In this document: in pieces, positions 43,345 to 52,862 of the stretch
Layout of the letters: the number at the start of each line of letters is the position of its first letter
How positions within the stretch are numbered: position 1 is the stretch's first letter
DNA from: Mannheimia sp. USDA-ARS-USMARC-1261
GTDB lineage: Bacteria > Pseudomonadota > Gammaproteobacteria > Enterobacterales > Pasteurellaceae
NCBI RefSeq assembly: GCF_000521605.1
Contig: NZ_CP006942.1
Span: 496,001-560,000 of the forward strand
Reading direction: 5' to 3'
Length of the DNA: 64,000 nt
Position numbers and translations under genes: made by a program
Notes under the pieces: generated by a model
What the model was told of the DNA's origin: nothing
What the model saw: the letters and a program-made list of their open reading frames with translations, nothing else
Database searches by the model: none

Positions 43345-44982
43345 TTAAAACTTTGCATTCGGTGCAAGCAGTTTTAACAAGGTTTCATCGTGGTGTTGCA
43401 CTTGTTTGACTTCGTTATCAAAAATCATCGTTGCTCCGTTTTCACGGTTGTAAGCGTCCCATTGTGGTAAGCCGTTGCCGTTTGGGTTGCCGGTTTTGGC
43501 GAAGTTTGCCCAAGCGGTACTCATTGTTTGGGCGAGCTTTTTCGCTTGCTCACCGCCGCCTGTGGCAAATTGGGCTTTTTCAATGTTGTTGAACACAAAC
43601 GGAATTTCTGCGGTGTGATAACTCATTGGAATACCGTCCATTACAGGAGTGTCCCAGCTAAACAGGTAGTGATACACATTTGCCCCTTTTTGATCGGCTT
43701 TTAAGCGAGCGGTTTTAATCGCCGGCAAGCGTAAAAAAGTATCCGCATACAACACATCAGCCACATTGCGTGTTGGGTAGGCTTGTTTAAATGCGGTTTG
43801 AATGTCAACGGATTTCTCGCCAAAGCGGGCGTTTAATTTCTGCTGGATTTGTTCGTTTGTCCAAGTGTTGCGGTTATCCGCTAGGCTTTTGCCAAAATCC
43901 AGTTGCAACGGAAAACTCTCCCACTCGCTGAAATTTGAGCCGATCAACAACGGAATCTCTTTTGCCATCGCAGGATATTGTTCGCCTACGGGTTGTTGTG
44001 GAATATAGCCATTATCCAAAATAGGCGACCACGAAAGCGAATAGCCACTACCACGCAAGGCTGGGATTTTTTGCTCTTCGGCAGTCTGTTTCAATGCTTG
44101 ATTAGATGCTTTTTCTAACTCATCAAAGGGGATATTGTTTAGTTTTTCTAACTCATTGTCAGCAATGCCTAAATTTTGCAAGGTCAGCTCTGCCACACGA
44201 CGGCTAACTTGTTGATTAGGTAGCGTTGCTCCCATTCCTTCAACCGCACCACTTTGCACAATCGCTTTATGGAATAAGCCCAGTGCTGATGGGGTTGCCA
44301 TTAGGGTAAGTACTTTTGCACCGCCACCGCTTTCGCCAAAAATGGTGATGTTTTCAGGATCGCCCCCAAATTGAGCGATGTTGGCTTTCACCCATTCCAG
44401 TGATGCCACCAGATCTTGCACACCTAAATTTGCCGAATGTTTATACTGTTCGCCATATGCCGACAGATCCAAATGCCCCATCACATTCAGGCGGTGATTA
44501 ACTGAAACCACAACCACATCTTGACTGCGAGCCAAATTCTCTCCGTGATAAGTATCGCTTTCCACCGCACTACCTGCTTGGAAACCACCACCGTGCAACC
44601 ACACCATTACAGGACGTTTTTTACCATCGTGAATAGCGGGTGTCCAAACATTCAGATTTTGGCATTCATCGCTCTGAGAAAATTGTCCGCCCGAAAACAG
44701 AAAAGTGTTCATCGGGTTCATCGCATTTTGTGGGCAGATATTGCCATAGCGAATGGCTAGGCGTGTGCCGTCCCATTTTTCCACTTTTTGCGGTGGCATA
44801 AAACGCTGTGCTGTGGCATAGGGAATGCCTTTGTAAGTCAAAATGCCGTCTTGAATATAGCCTTGTAGCATACCTTGTTCGGTCTGCACCACGGCAATGC
44901 CCGAACCTGCCTGAATTTCCGCTTGGGCAAATGAGCTAAAAAGTGAAAGGGTTAAGAATGAAAGTGAAAGTTTTTTTAACAT
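43345..44982 (-). CDS. secreted carboxylesterase type B
   Basis: Serine esterase of 545 residues (ATG at 44,982). Signal peptide FLTLSLFSSFAQA; oxyanion loop VWLHGGGFQAGS; nucleophile elbow FGESGGGAKVL; acidic partner in LIGSNFSEWESF; catalytic His in IPMSYHTAEIPFVF. This is the para-nitrobenzyl esterase / carboxylesterase type. It is divergent from a LysR gene 138 bases away, the likely regulator. Confidence 0.92.
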   Translation of the reverse strand: MLKKLSLSFLTLSLFSSFAQAEIQAGSGIAVVQTEQGMLQGYIQDGILTYKGIPYATAQRFMPPQKVEKWDGTRLAIRYGNICPQNAMNPMNTFLFSGGQFSQSDECQNLNVWTPAIHDGKKRPVMVWLHGGGFQAGSAVESDTYHGENLARSQDVVVVSVNHRLNVMGHLDLSAYGEQYKHSANLGVQDLVASLEWVKANIAQFGGDPENITIFGESGGGAKVLTLMATPSALGLFHKAIVQSGAVEGMGATLPNQQVSRRVAELTLQNLGIADNELEKLNNIPFDELEKASNQALKQTAEEQKIPALRGSGYSLSWSPILDNGYIPQQPVGEQYPAMAKEIPLLIGSNFSEWESFPLQLDFGKSLADNRNTWTNEQIQQKLNARFGEKSVDIQTAFKQAYPTRNVADVLYADTFLRLPAIKTARLKADQKGANVYHYLFSWDTPVMDGIPMSYHTAEIPFVFNNIEKAQFATGGGEQAKKLAQTMSTAWANFAKTGNPNGNGLPQWDAYNRENGATMIFDNEVKQVQHHDETLLKLLAPNAKF

Positions 44983-45120
44983 AGTAAACTCCATTGATTA
45001 GCGAATGTGTCCATTGTAGCGAAAATAATTGTGCGGATTAACTGGGGTAAATTTGATGATTTTGTGAATTTAATTCACAAATTTGCTATAATGTTAGAAA
45101 CACTCAACTCAATCATTTTT

Positions 45121-45996
45121 ATGCAAAACTTAAACGATTTACGTACTTTTGTGCTGGTGGTGGAACAGAAAAGTTTTACCAAAGCGGGAGAAAAGCTCGG
45201 TATTTCCGCTTCGGCGGTGTCGCACTGTGTCAGCAATTTGGAAGATCGCTTAAATATCCGCTTGCTGAACCGTACAACAAGAAGTGTATCGCCCACCCCC
45301 GACGGTTTAACGCTGTTAAACGACATTTCCCCTTATCTACAAGCGATTGATTTATCTGTGCAAAAACTTACCGAAAATCAAGATACGCCCAAAGGTACGG
45401 TGCGGATTAATGCCAGCCAAATTGCCATAGAAATGGTCGTTTTGCCGAAAATTGCCCCGATTTTGAGCCAATATCCCCAAATTCAGCTGGAATTACACAG
45501 CGAAAATCGTTTTGTGGATATTGTCGGCGAAGGTTTTGATATGGGCGTGCGGTTGGGTGATGATGTGGCAAAAGATATGGTGGCGGTCAAAATTTCACAG
45601 CCATTAACTGCAACGCTAGTCGCCACACCGAATTATTTGCAAAATAAGGAAATACCAAAGCAAATTAATGAGTTAGACCATCATCGTCTGATTGGCTTAC
45701 GCTTGGGGGCGGATCGCAATCCGATTGCGTGGGATTTTTGTGTGCAGGGCAAAACAGTATCCTATCAGCCCGAAGGTCAGCTGATTTTAAACACCGACCC
45801 AATGCCTGCGATAAAAAACCATTTGGGTATTGGTTTTATGCCGTATTTTATGGTGGAAAAGGAATTAAAATCGGGCGAACTGATTGAAATTCTAGGTGAA
45901 TTGAGAATAACTTATGAACCGTTTTATGCCTATTACCCAAGCCGAAAACACCATTCCAAAGCCTTTGAAGTGGTGTTAAATGCGTTAAGGGAATGA
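45121..45996 (+). CDS. LysR-family transcriptional regulator
   Basis: This is a 291-residue protein. The ATG at 45,121 gives the standard N-terminus (MQNLNDLRTFVLVVEQKSFT). HTH: AGEKLGISASAVSHCVSNLE; then NRTTRSVSPTPDG; effector domain with GFDMGVRLGDDVAKDM. It lies divergent from the carboxylesterase. Upstream in-frame codons to 45,007 are unlikely to be used. Confidence 0.9.
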   Translation: MQNLNDLRTFVLVVEQKSFTKAGEKLGISASAVSHCVSNLEDRLNIRLLNRTTRSVSPTPDGLTLLNDISPYLQAIDLSVQKLTENQDTPKGTVRINASQIAIEMVVLPKIAPILSQYPQIQLELHSENRFVDIVGEGFDMGVRLGDDVAKDMVAVKISQPLTATLVATPNYLQNKEIPKQINELDHHRLIGLRLGADRNPIAWDFCVQGKTVSYQPEGQLILNTDPMPAIKNHLGIGFMPYFMVEKELKSGELIEILGELRITYEPFYAYYPSRKHHSKAFEVVLNALRE

Positions 45997-46003
45997 AGTT
46001 TTT

Positions 46004-46015
46004 AGGCAGCCTGAA
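46004..46015 (+). repeat. Kingella-type DNA uptake word
   Basis: AGGCAGCCTGAA, exact match to the Kingella dialect of the Neisseriaceae DNA uptake sequence as I recall it. It lies 12 bases before the 40-base terminator repeat that carries a decayed Apl-type uptake word. Confidence 0.6.
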
Positions 46016-46027
46016 AAATTATTTCCA

Positions 46028-46067
46028 ATAAAAAAACACCGCTTATCATCACGATAAACGGTGTTTT
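46028..46067 (-). terminator. terminator of nitronate monooxygenase; 40-base repeat copy 2
   Basis: Identical over 40 bases to 38,621-38,660. It also sits at the 3' end of a minus-strand enzyme gene. Confidence 0.75.
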
Positions 46068-46076
46068 AAAAACCAG

Positions 46077-47060
46077 TTAGCCCTTAATCCCAATCATCAA
46101 TTCATCAACAATCTCCGCCACCGAGCGAATTTGTGTAATCGCCCCGATACCACAGCCTAGCGACACATAACCTTCATCGCTGTTGTTTTCTAGCATTCCC
46201 AAACGCAAGCCACGCAAACCGCCCATTGTTTTACCCAGCTCTTCGTTACTTGCTCCTGCCTTGTCCATTGCCACAAGTTTTTCAGCCAGCTTGCCTGACA
46301 GTGAACGATAATAGGCTGGCATTGTGCGAAACAGCATTAAATCCAAGCCATTAGATTGCACCAGTCGCTCTTTTACCGCTTGGTGCATACGGCTCTCAAC
46401 GCTTGATAAAAACAGCGAGCCTGCAAACACGCCTTCTGCCCCCAGTGCCAAAACCGCTTTGGCGGTGCGTCTGTCCACAATACCACCTGCTCCCATTACG
46501 GGCAAATCGGTGCTATCGGCAATGAGTGGCACAATGGAAAAAGTCCCCAAAGCCACCACAGGCAAAGTGCCACCTTCGTCAAAACCTGTGGCAACAATAA
46601 TGTCCGCCCCTACCAGCTCCGCCAATTTGGTATTTTGTGGCGTGGGGTTTAAATCACGGTAGATGATTTTCACGCCTGCCTGTTTGAGTTCGGCAAACAG
46701 CTCAGGCTTAATCGTGCCTTCGCCATAGCCTGTATAGACCACCGCAGGGACTTTTTCATCTTTGATGACTTCCACCATTGGCGGTGTCCAAATGTCGTTT
46801 TCTGCCATTGGGATTAAATTGACACCAAAAGGTTTGTCGCTTAACGCTTTGACTTTTTGGATTTCTTCACGCATTTTTTGGGCGGTTTCTTCGGGGGTAG
46901 AAACGGCGGTTTCGGCGGTTAAGCCAGCGTTCGGCCCTAACACGCCCATACCGCCAGCGTTGCCCACCGATGCCACAAGGCGAGCGTCCGTCAGCCACGA
47001 TAAGGGGGCTTGGATAATGGGTTTTTCAATGTTTAAAATTTGGCAAATGCGGTTGTTCAT
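46077..47060 (-). CDS. nitronate monooxygenase
   Basis: Intact 327-residue FMN enzyme of the 2-nitropropane dioxygenase family. IQAPLSWLTDARLVASVGNA at the start, VTGFDEGG-type motif ADIIVATGFDEGGTLPVVAL, PVMGAGGIVDRRTAKAVLAL and GAEGVFAGSLFL bind flavin and substrate. It detoxifies nitronates such as propionate-3-nitronate in known members. It is a paralogue of the frameshifted copy at 23,238. A LysR gene is divergent across 103 bases. Confidence 0.92.
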   Translation of the reverse strand: MNNRICQILNIEKPIIQAPLSWLTDARLVASVGNAGGMGVLGPNAGLTAETAVSTPEETAQKMREEIQKVKALSDKPFGVNLIPMAENDIWTPPMVEVIKDEKVPAVVYTGYGEGTIKPELFAELKQAGVKIIYRDLNPTPQNTKLAELVGADIIVATGFDEGGTLPVVALGTFSIVPLIADSTDLPVMGAGGIVDRRTAKAVLALGAEGVFAGSLFLSSVESRMHQAVKERLVQSNGLDLMLFRTMPAYYRSLSGKLAEKLVAMDKAGASNEELGKTMGGLRGLRLGMLENNSDEGYVSLGCGIGAITQIRSVAEIVDELMIGIKG

Positions 47061-47163
47061 AAAAAAATACTCTGTGTGATTAAAAAAGTGTGCGTATTCT
47101 AATCACATTTAAAACTTGCTAAAATCACACCAATCGCAAAACACTTTTACCAAATTAGCATAA

Positions 47164-48084
47164 ATGAACGCAAAAAACACCAGCATTCACGCCTTTGAAA
47201 TTTTTCTTGCGGTGGCGCGTGAAAAGAATTTTTCTGAAGTGGCTCGCCAATACGATGTGGCAAGTTCGGTGATTTCTCGCCAAATCAAACAGCTTGAAGA
47301 CGATTTTGGGCAGACGCTGTTTTACCGAAGTACCCGTGCGATGAGCTTGACACAAGCTGGTGAAACCTTTGCCAGCCACGCCCACGCCATTGTGAGTCAA
47401 TTTTATGCGTTAAGCGATGAGTTGGATAGTTGTAACCGAGAGCCATCGGGGATTATTCGGATCAACGCCCCTGTTGCATTCGGCAAAAAACACGTTATTC
47501 CTTATTTGGCTGAATTTGCCAAACGCTATCCAAAGTTAATCATCAACCTGACCCAAACCGATCAATTTGTTGATCCTTACAGCGAAACAGCGGACATTAT
47601 TTTCCGTGTGGCGGCGTTGAACGACAGCAATTTAAAGCTCAAAGTGATCACCAAACAGCGTTTTTTACTGCTGGCATCGCCCGACTATTTAGCCGAATTT
47701 GGCACACCGCAACACATTGCCGATTTAGCAAACCATCGTGGCTTGATTTATCGTGGGCAGTTGGGGTTATTGCGTTGGCGAGAAAGGGTAAGCCAGCAGG
47801 TGATTAAGGTGCAAGAGAGTTTTGTGAGCAACAACGGCAACAGTCTGATTGAAATGGCAGTCGCTGGAAACGGCATTGTGATGATGCCCGACTGGGCGGT
47901 GTGTGATGAAATCCGCTCGGGCAAACTCGTGCCGATTTTGCCCGATACGCCGATTGCCAGCGACAACCAAGAGATCTATGTCGCCATTCTCACCCCACCC
48001 AGTGCCTACCGCCCGATCAACGTACAAGCCGTAATGGATTTTTTTGTGGAGAAGTGGGAAGAGGGGAAGGCTTGGCAGGTTTAG
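47164..48084 (+). CDS. LysR-family transcriptional regulator
   Basis: This is a 306-residue protein with HTH FSEVARQYDVASSVISRQIK and YRSTRAMSLTQAGE, and an effector domain including VAFGKKHVIPYLAEFAKRYP. Divergent from the nitronate monooxygenase gene and its probable regulator. GTG/ATG choice is not in doubt: ATG at 47,164 follows an A-rich promoter region. Confidence 0.9.
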   Translation: MNAKNTSIHAFEIFLAVAREKNFSEVARQYDVASSVISRQIKQLEDDFGQTLFYRSTRAMSLTQAGETFASHAHAIVSQFYALSDELDSCNREPSGIIRINAPVAFGKKHVIPYLAEFAKRYPKLIINLTQTDQFVDPYSETADIIFRVAALNDSNLKLKVITKQRFLLLASPDYLAEFGTPQHIADLANHRGLIYRGQLGLLRWRERVSQQVIKVQESFVSNNGNSLIEMAVAGNGIVMMPDWAVCDEIRSGKLVPILPDTPIASDNQEIYVAILTPPSAYRPINVQAVMDFFVEKWEEGKAWQV

Positions 48085-48169
48085 TTTTCTGACAGGCTGA
48101 AAAATTCTTGAAAAACGAAATACAAATTGATTAAATTAAGCCTAATATTATCAAAATTGAAAATCCAAA

Positions 48170-49033
48170 ATGAACCTCAATACGTTTCCTCTATTTACCA
48201 GTATTGTCCAAACAGGATCTCTATCCAAAACTTCAGAAAAACTTGGTGTACCAATAGCTACCATTAGCCGTCAAATTGCCGAGCTTGAAAGATCACTAGG
48301 CGTACAACTCTTTGACCGTCAAAAAACAGGTGTAAAGCCCACAATGGCAGGGCAACAGCTCTACGAGCAAATTGCCCAAAGCGTAGATAATCTGACCCAA
48401 ATCACGCAAAACTTTACTACCGATGATAGCCAAATTGGCGGAAAACTTCGTATTTCTACCACTGCAGGAATGGAGGAAATTTGGACGTGGATAGATGAGT
48501 TTTGTGAGCTATATCCAAAGGTGAGTGTGCATTTGGAAGTAACCGACCGCATTTTGGATTTGGTAGAAGACGGCATAGATTTTGCTTTTCGGGTAGGGGA
48601 GCTTCATATCGACACCGTCATTGCCAAAAAAGTAATGACAAACCGTGTCAAATGGCTGGCTCATCCCGATATTTTGGATAAATTTGGTACACCAAATACG
48701 TTTACGGATTTGGCTAATTTCCCACTTGTGGGCTGGGCGAGAGCAGACCAGAAATTTTTACGCATTCCAAACGGTAAAAAATTGCTGGAATTACCTTATA
48801 CCTTTGCCAGTAATGATGTATGTGCCATTGAAAATGCGATAAAAAATGGGCGTGGCATAGGAATGCTTTCACTCACAACGGCAAATCGCTTGATTGATGA
48901 ATGTGGCTTAGTAGAGGTCTTCTCTGATTTACCCAAAACGGACTTTACTGTGCATTTACTTTACGTCAAACATCGCCATCAGTCAGCTCTAATGAGGGCA
49001 TTTTTGGATTTTGTTAATACTAAATTAAGTTAG
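48170..49033 (+). CDS. LysR-family transcriptional regulator
   Basis: This is a 287-residue protein with HTH LSKTSEKLGVPIATISRQIA and FDRQKTGVKPTMAGQQLYEQ. The effector domain (GKLRISTTAGMEEIWTWIDE) is shorter and distinct from the other three LysR proteins. No enzyme gene is divergent from it; the upstream neighbour is another LysR on the same strand 85 bases away. It is the last gene of the accessory block before htrA. Confidence 0.88.
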   Translation: MNLNTFPLFTSIVQTGSLSKTSEKLGVPIATISRQIAELERSLGVQLFDRQKTGVKPTMAGQQLYEQIAQSVDNLTQITQNFTTDDSQIGGKLRISTTAGMEEIWTWIDEFCELYPKVSVHLEVTDRILDLVEDGIDFAFRVGELHIDTVIAKKVMTNRVKWLAHPDILDKFGTPNTFTDLANFPLVGWARADQKFLRIPNGKKLLELPYTFASNDVCAIENAIKNGRGIGMLSLTTANRLIDECGLVEVFSDLPKTDFTVHLLYVKHRHQSALMRAFLDFVNTKLS

Positions 49034-49075
49034 GAAAAAATAAGGTGGGTAAGCCCACCTTATTTTAATTATTAT

Positions 49076-50470
49076 TTATTGCAAAATAATATAGAAATTT
49101 GCTCTATCACGCACAATATTTAGAGCAACCACAGATGGTTTCGCATCTAAAATTTTTCGTAAATCCGCAATATTTTCAACAGAGTGGCGGTTTACACCAA
49201 TGATGATATCGCCTTTTTTCAAGCTACGCATTTCGGCGATTGAGCCTTTTTCTACGCTTGAAACTTCCACACCTTTAATGCCTTTTGAGCTGTAGTTATT
49301 AAACTCCGCTCCTTTTAATGAAGGAATGATATTTTCTGCGGTGGTTTTGGCTTCTGAGTCTGATTGTAGCGTAACTTTTGCTTTTGCTTCTTTGCCATCA
49401 CGCAAGTAAGTTAATTCAATTTCTTTACCTACACCAGAAGTAGCAACTTTTGCTCTTAATTCACTGAAGCTACGGATTTTTTGACCGTTGATTTCAGTAA
49501 TCACATCACCTGCTTTAAAGCCTGCTTTAGCTGCGGCTGAATCCGGTAATACTTCGCTTACAAACGCACCTTGTTGGGTAGCGATATTAAATTCTTTTGC
49601 AAGATCTGCATTGAGTTCGCCGCCTTTAATACCTAACATTCCACGTTTTACTTCGCCAAATTCAATAATTTGACTTACCAAGCTGTTTGCCATATTACTT
49701 GGGATTGCAAAAGCAATACCGGCATTGCCGCCACTAGGAGAGATAATAGCAGTATTGATACCGATTAATTCCCCTTTTAAGTTAATTAATGGACCACCTG
49801 AATTACCTTGATTGACTGCGGCATCAGTTTGGATATAGTTTTCATAACCTTCATCTGATTTGCCTGTTGAGCGACCCAGTGCAGAAACAATGCCTGATGT
49901 TACCGTTTGCCCTAAGCCAAACGGATTACCGATTGCGACTGTAAAATCGCCCACTTGTAATTTGTCGGAATCAGCAAATTTAATTTCGGTTAAGTTTTTC
50001 GGATTTTCAATTTGGATTAATGCTACGTCTGAAAGTGGATCACTTCCGACTAATTTCGCATTAAATTCACGTCCATCTTCCAGTTTTACTGTCATTTTAT
50101 CTGCATTATCAATAACGTGATTATTTGTGATGATATAGCCTTTTTCTGCATTAATGATAACGCCTGAACCTACACCACGAAAGTTACGAGGTGCTGATTG
50201 ACGATCACCAAAGAAATCCGCATTCGGACCGAAGAAAAATTCAAATTCGGGTGGGATATCACGAGTACGGCGAGAATCGCCTTTTGTTTTGCCTTCAACT
50301 GCAATGCTTACTACCGCAGGGCGAACTTTTTCTAACATCGGTGCTAAGCTAGGTACTGCCTGACCATCCACTTGAGTGGGTAATGTAGCTTGTGCCACCA
50401 TTGGCGTAGCTGCGATACTTGAGCCTAAAACTAATGCGGTTAAAAATGATTTTTTGAGTGTTTTATTCAT
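49076..50470 (-). CDS. htrA: periplasmic serine protease HtrA (DegP/DegQ type)
   Basis: Heat- and envelope-stress protease/chaperone of 464 residues (ATG at 50,470). Signal peptide ends near AQA (27). Catalytic triad His118 (ITNNHV), Asp148 (SDVALIQIE) and Ser224 (GNSGGPL). Two PDZ domains follow (about 275-360 and 385-460, with KAGFKAGDVITEINGQKI and LKKGDIIIGVN). The Q-linker is shorter than in DegP, so DegQ-like is possible. It is the first conserved backbone gene after the accessory block. No sigma-E promoter was firmly identified. Confidence 0.95.
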   Translation of the reverse strand: MNKTLKKSFLTALVLGSSIAATPMVAQATLPTQVDGQAVPSLAPMLEKVRPAVVSIAVEGKTKGDSRRTRDIPPEFEFFFGPNADFFGDRQSAPRNFRGVGSGVIINAEKGYIITNNHVIDNADKMTVKLEDGREFNAKLVGSDPLSDVALIQIENPKNLTEIKFADSDKLQVGDFTVAIGNPFGLGQTVTSGIVSALGRSTGKSDEGYENYIQTDAAVNQGNSGGPLINLKGELIGINTAIISPSGGNAGIAFAIPSNMANSLVSQIIEFGEVKRGMLGIKGGELNADLAKEFNIATQQGAFVSEVLPDSAAAKAGFKAGDVITEINGQKIRSFSELRAKVATSGVGKEIELTYLRDGKEAKAKVTLQSDSEAKTTAENIIPSLKGAEFNNYSSKGIKGVEVSSVEKGSIAEMRSLKKGDIIIGVNRHSVENIADLRKILDAKPSVVALNIVRDRANFYIILQ

Positions 50471-50692
50471 ATTGTGTATGTTCCTCATATCCTATGTTTT
50501 TTATAATTTACGAGTGAAATCGCTCGTGTTTACTAAGACAAGCCCTTTTTTTGTCAGTTCATCAATTTGCAAAATTTTTCTAAAATCAGACCGCTTGCGA
50601 ACTAAAGTTTTGTCAGATTATTAAAAGTTTTTTGACTTTCTCTCAAATTTAATGGACCATACATCACTTTTATTAATTTGAGTCCTATTTTG

Positions 50693-51496
50693 ATGTCTAA
50701 AACGGAAAATTTGGTTGAAGTAAAGAACTTAACCTTCAAAAGAGGGGAGAGGGTGATTTATGACAATCTCAATTTGCAAGTGCAAAAAGGCAAAGTAACT
50801 GCCATTATGGGTCCGTCTGGAATAGGTAAAACCACCTTATTACGCTTAATTGGCGGGCAAATTTTACCTGAATCAGGCGAAATATTGTTTGATGGCAGAG
50901 ATATTTGTAAAGCCAACAACAAAGAACTTTACGAAATTCGTCAGCGGATGGGAATGTTGTTCCAATCTGGTGCTTTATTTACTGATCTTTCTACATTTGA
51001 CAATGTGGCTTTCCCGATTCGAGAGCATACACGCTTACCTGAAGAGCTCATTAGAAAATTAGTATTGTTGAAACTTGAAGCGGTTGGGCTTCGAGGAGCT
51101 GCAAATTTAATGCCTTCTGAATTATCCGGTGGTATGGCACGTCGTGCGGCACTTGCTCGTGCTATTGCACTGGATCCTGATCTGATTATGTATGATGAGC
51201 CTTTCACCGGGCAGGATCCGATTAGTATGGGGGTGATTGTGGAATTGATCAAAGAGCTAAATCAAGCATTAAATCTCACCTCTATTGTAGTCTCTCACGA
51301 TGTGAAAGAAGTGTTAAGTATTGCTGATTATGCCTATATTGTGGCGGATAAACGTATTATCGCAGAAGGTACACCGGAAATGTTGTTAGAAAGTAACGAT
51401 CCGCAGGTAGTACAATTCTTAGCTGGTAAAGCGGATGGTCCTGTACGTTTCCACTATCCGGCAAAAGAGTATACGGAGGAGCTGTTTAATGGTTAA
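50693..51496 (+). CDS. mlaF: phospholipid ABC transporter ATP-binding protein MlaF
   Basis: ATPase of the Mla system, which keeps outer-membrane lipid asymmetry. Walker A is GPSGIGKTT, the signature ELSGGMARR, and Walker [15 protein letters not shown]. About 267 residues from the ATG at 50,693; a TTG five codons upstream is an alternative, and neither has a strong ribosome site. First gene of mlaFEDCB; it overlaps mlaE by 8 bases. Confidence 0.95.
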   Translation: MSKTENLVEVKNLTFKRGERVIYDNLNLQVQKGKVTAIMGPSGIGKTTLLRLIGGQILPESGEILFDGRDICKANNKELYEIRQRMGMLFQSGALFTDLSTFDNVAFPIREHTRLPEELIRKLVLLKLEAVGLRGAANLMPSELSGGMARRAALARAIALDPDLIMYDEPFTGQDPISMGVIVELIKELNQALNLTSIVVSHDVKEVLSIADYAYIVADKRIIAEGTPEMLLESNDPQVVQFLAGKADGPVRFHYPAKEYTEELFNG

Positions 51497-52265
51497 TTTT
51501 ATTAGCTCTATTGGGGCTTTTGTGATTAATTTTATCCGTACCTTAGGGCGTTCAGCCTTTATGTTATGGGGAGCATTAATTGGTAAGCCTGAATTTAGAA
51601 AACATACGCCGTTGCTGATTAAGCAACTTTATGTACTCGGTGTGCAATCTCTCTTAATCATTATGCTTTCGGGCCTATTTATCGGTATGGTATTAGGCTT
51701 ACAAGGCTATGTGGTGTTAGTGGATTTTGCTGCGGAAAGCAGTCTAGGCACATTGGTTTCTCTCTCATTATTACGAGAACTTGGACCTGTAGTTACCGCA
51801 TTATTATTCGCAGGGCGTGCCGGTTCGGCACTAACGGCAGAAATTGGTTTAATGAAAGCCACAGAACAACTTTCCAGCCTTGAAATGATGGCGGTTGATC
51901 CACTTAGACGCATTATTGCACCTCGCTTTTGGGCTGGAGTGATTTCAATGCCGATTCTGGCAGTGATTTTTACCGCAATCGGCATTTGGGGTGGCTCGCT
52001 TGTCGGGGTAGATTGGAAAGGTGTTGATGGCGGCAGTTTCTGGTCAGTAATGCAAAACTCGGTTAATGCCAGCGATTTAATCAATGGCTTTATTAAGAGT
52101 GTAATTTTCGCTTTTGCTGTAGTTTGGATTGCATTATTTAATGGCTATGATTGTGTACCAACTTCAGAAGGTATTAGCCAATCGACCACAAAAACAGTGG
52201 TAAATGCTTCACTTGTAATTTTGGGATTAGATTTTATTTTAACTGCGATTATGTTCGGCGGTTGA
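51489..52265 (+). CDS. mlaE: phospholipid ABC transporter permease MlaE
   Basis: This is a 258-residue inner-membrane permease (ATG at 51,489 inside the end of mlaF). Several membrane helices are visible, with [20 protein letters not shown], the conserved cytoplasmic coupling motif of MlaE, and the C-terminal [20 protein letters not shown]. It binds MlaF and the hexamer of MlaD. Confidence 0.95.
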   Translation: MVNFISSIGAFVINFIRTLGRSAFMLWGALIGKPEFRKHTPLLIKQLYVLGVQSLLIIMLSGLFIGMVLGLQGYVVLVDFAAESSLGTLVSLSLLRELGPVVTALLFAGRAGSALTAEIGLMKATEQLSSLEMMAVDPLRRIIAPRFWAGVISMPILAVIFTAIGIWGGSLVGVDWKGVDGGSFWSVMQNSVNASDLINGFIKSVIFAFAVVWIALFNGYDCVPTSEGISQSTTKTVVNASLVILGLDFILTAIMFGG

Positions 52266-52286
52266 TTTTAGGAAAAGGAACAGACA

Positions 52287-52811
52287 ATGCGTCAATCAAT
52301 TAAATATGAATTCTGGGTAGGATTATTTGTGCTACTTGGCTTAGGGGCTTTAGCCTTTTTAGGATTGAGAGTAGCAAACGTACAAGGCTTCTCTAGTGAG
52401 AAAACTTACACTCTTTACGCAACTTTTGACAATATTGGTGGACTAAAGGTTCGTGCACCAATTAAAGTTGGGGGGGTGGTAGTAGGTCGTGTGGCTGATA
52501 TTTCATTAGATCAAAAAACCTATACTCCGAAAGTAGCTTTAGATGTGAATCAAAATTTTAATCAGATTCCGGATACCAGCTCACTTTCAATTAAAACCTC
52601 TGGCTTATTAGGTGAACAATATGTTGCGTTAAATGTCGGCTTTATGATTGAAGGCGAAACTGCAATAATGAAAGAAGGCGATACTTTTGTAGATACTAAC
52701 TCTGCAATGGTATTAGAAGATTTAATCGGTCAGTTCTTATATGGTGATAAAAAGTCAAATAAAACTGAAGATGAAAAAGCGAATGATTCTGTAGAACCAA
52801 AGGCAGAGTAA
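52287..52811 (+). CDS. mlaD: MlaD, MCE-domain lipid-binding protein
   Basis: Inner-membrane-anchored periplasmic protein of 174 residues. One N-terminal helix (WVGLFVLLGLGALAFLGLRV) is followed by one MCE domain (TFDNIGGLKVRAPIKVGGVV, VGRVADIS, then LLGEQYVALNVG). The C-terminal tail is acidic and lysine-rich. Spacing of 21 bases after mlaE fits the operon. Confidence 0.95.
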   Translation: MRQSIKYEFWVGLFVLLGLGALAFLGLRVANVQGFSSEKTYTLYATFDNIGGLKVRAPIKVGGVVVGRVADISLDQKTYTPKVALDVNQNFNQIPDTSSLSIKTSGLLGEQYVALNVGFMIEGETAIMKEGDTFVDTNSAMVLEDLIGQFLYGDKKSNKTEDEKANDSVEPKAE

Positions 52812-52862
52812 TTCAAATAATAAGAACCTCTAAGTGATTAGAGATTTTGGAGAGTATCAATA

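Noticed and set aside
45007-45120. N-terminal extension of the LysR at 45,121
   Set aside because: LysR proteins start a few residues before the HTH; the extra residues have no family match and lie in the divergent promoter.
23150-49050. Classical integrative element or prophage
   Set aside because: No integrase, transposase, phage structural gene, tRNA or direct-repeat ends were found; transformation-type acquisition fits better.
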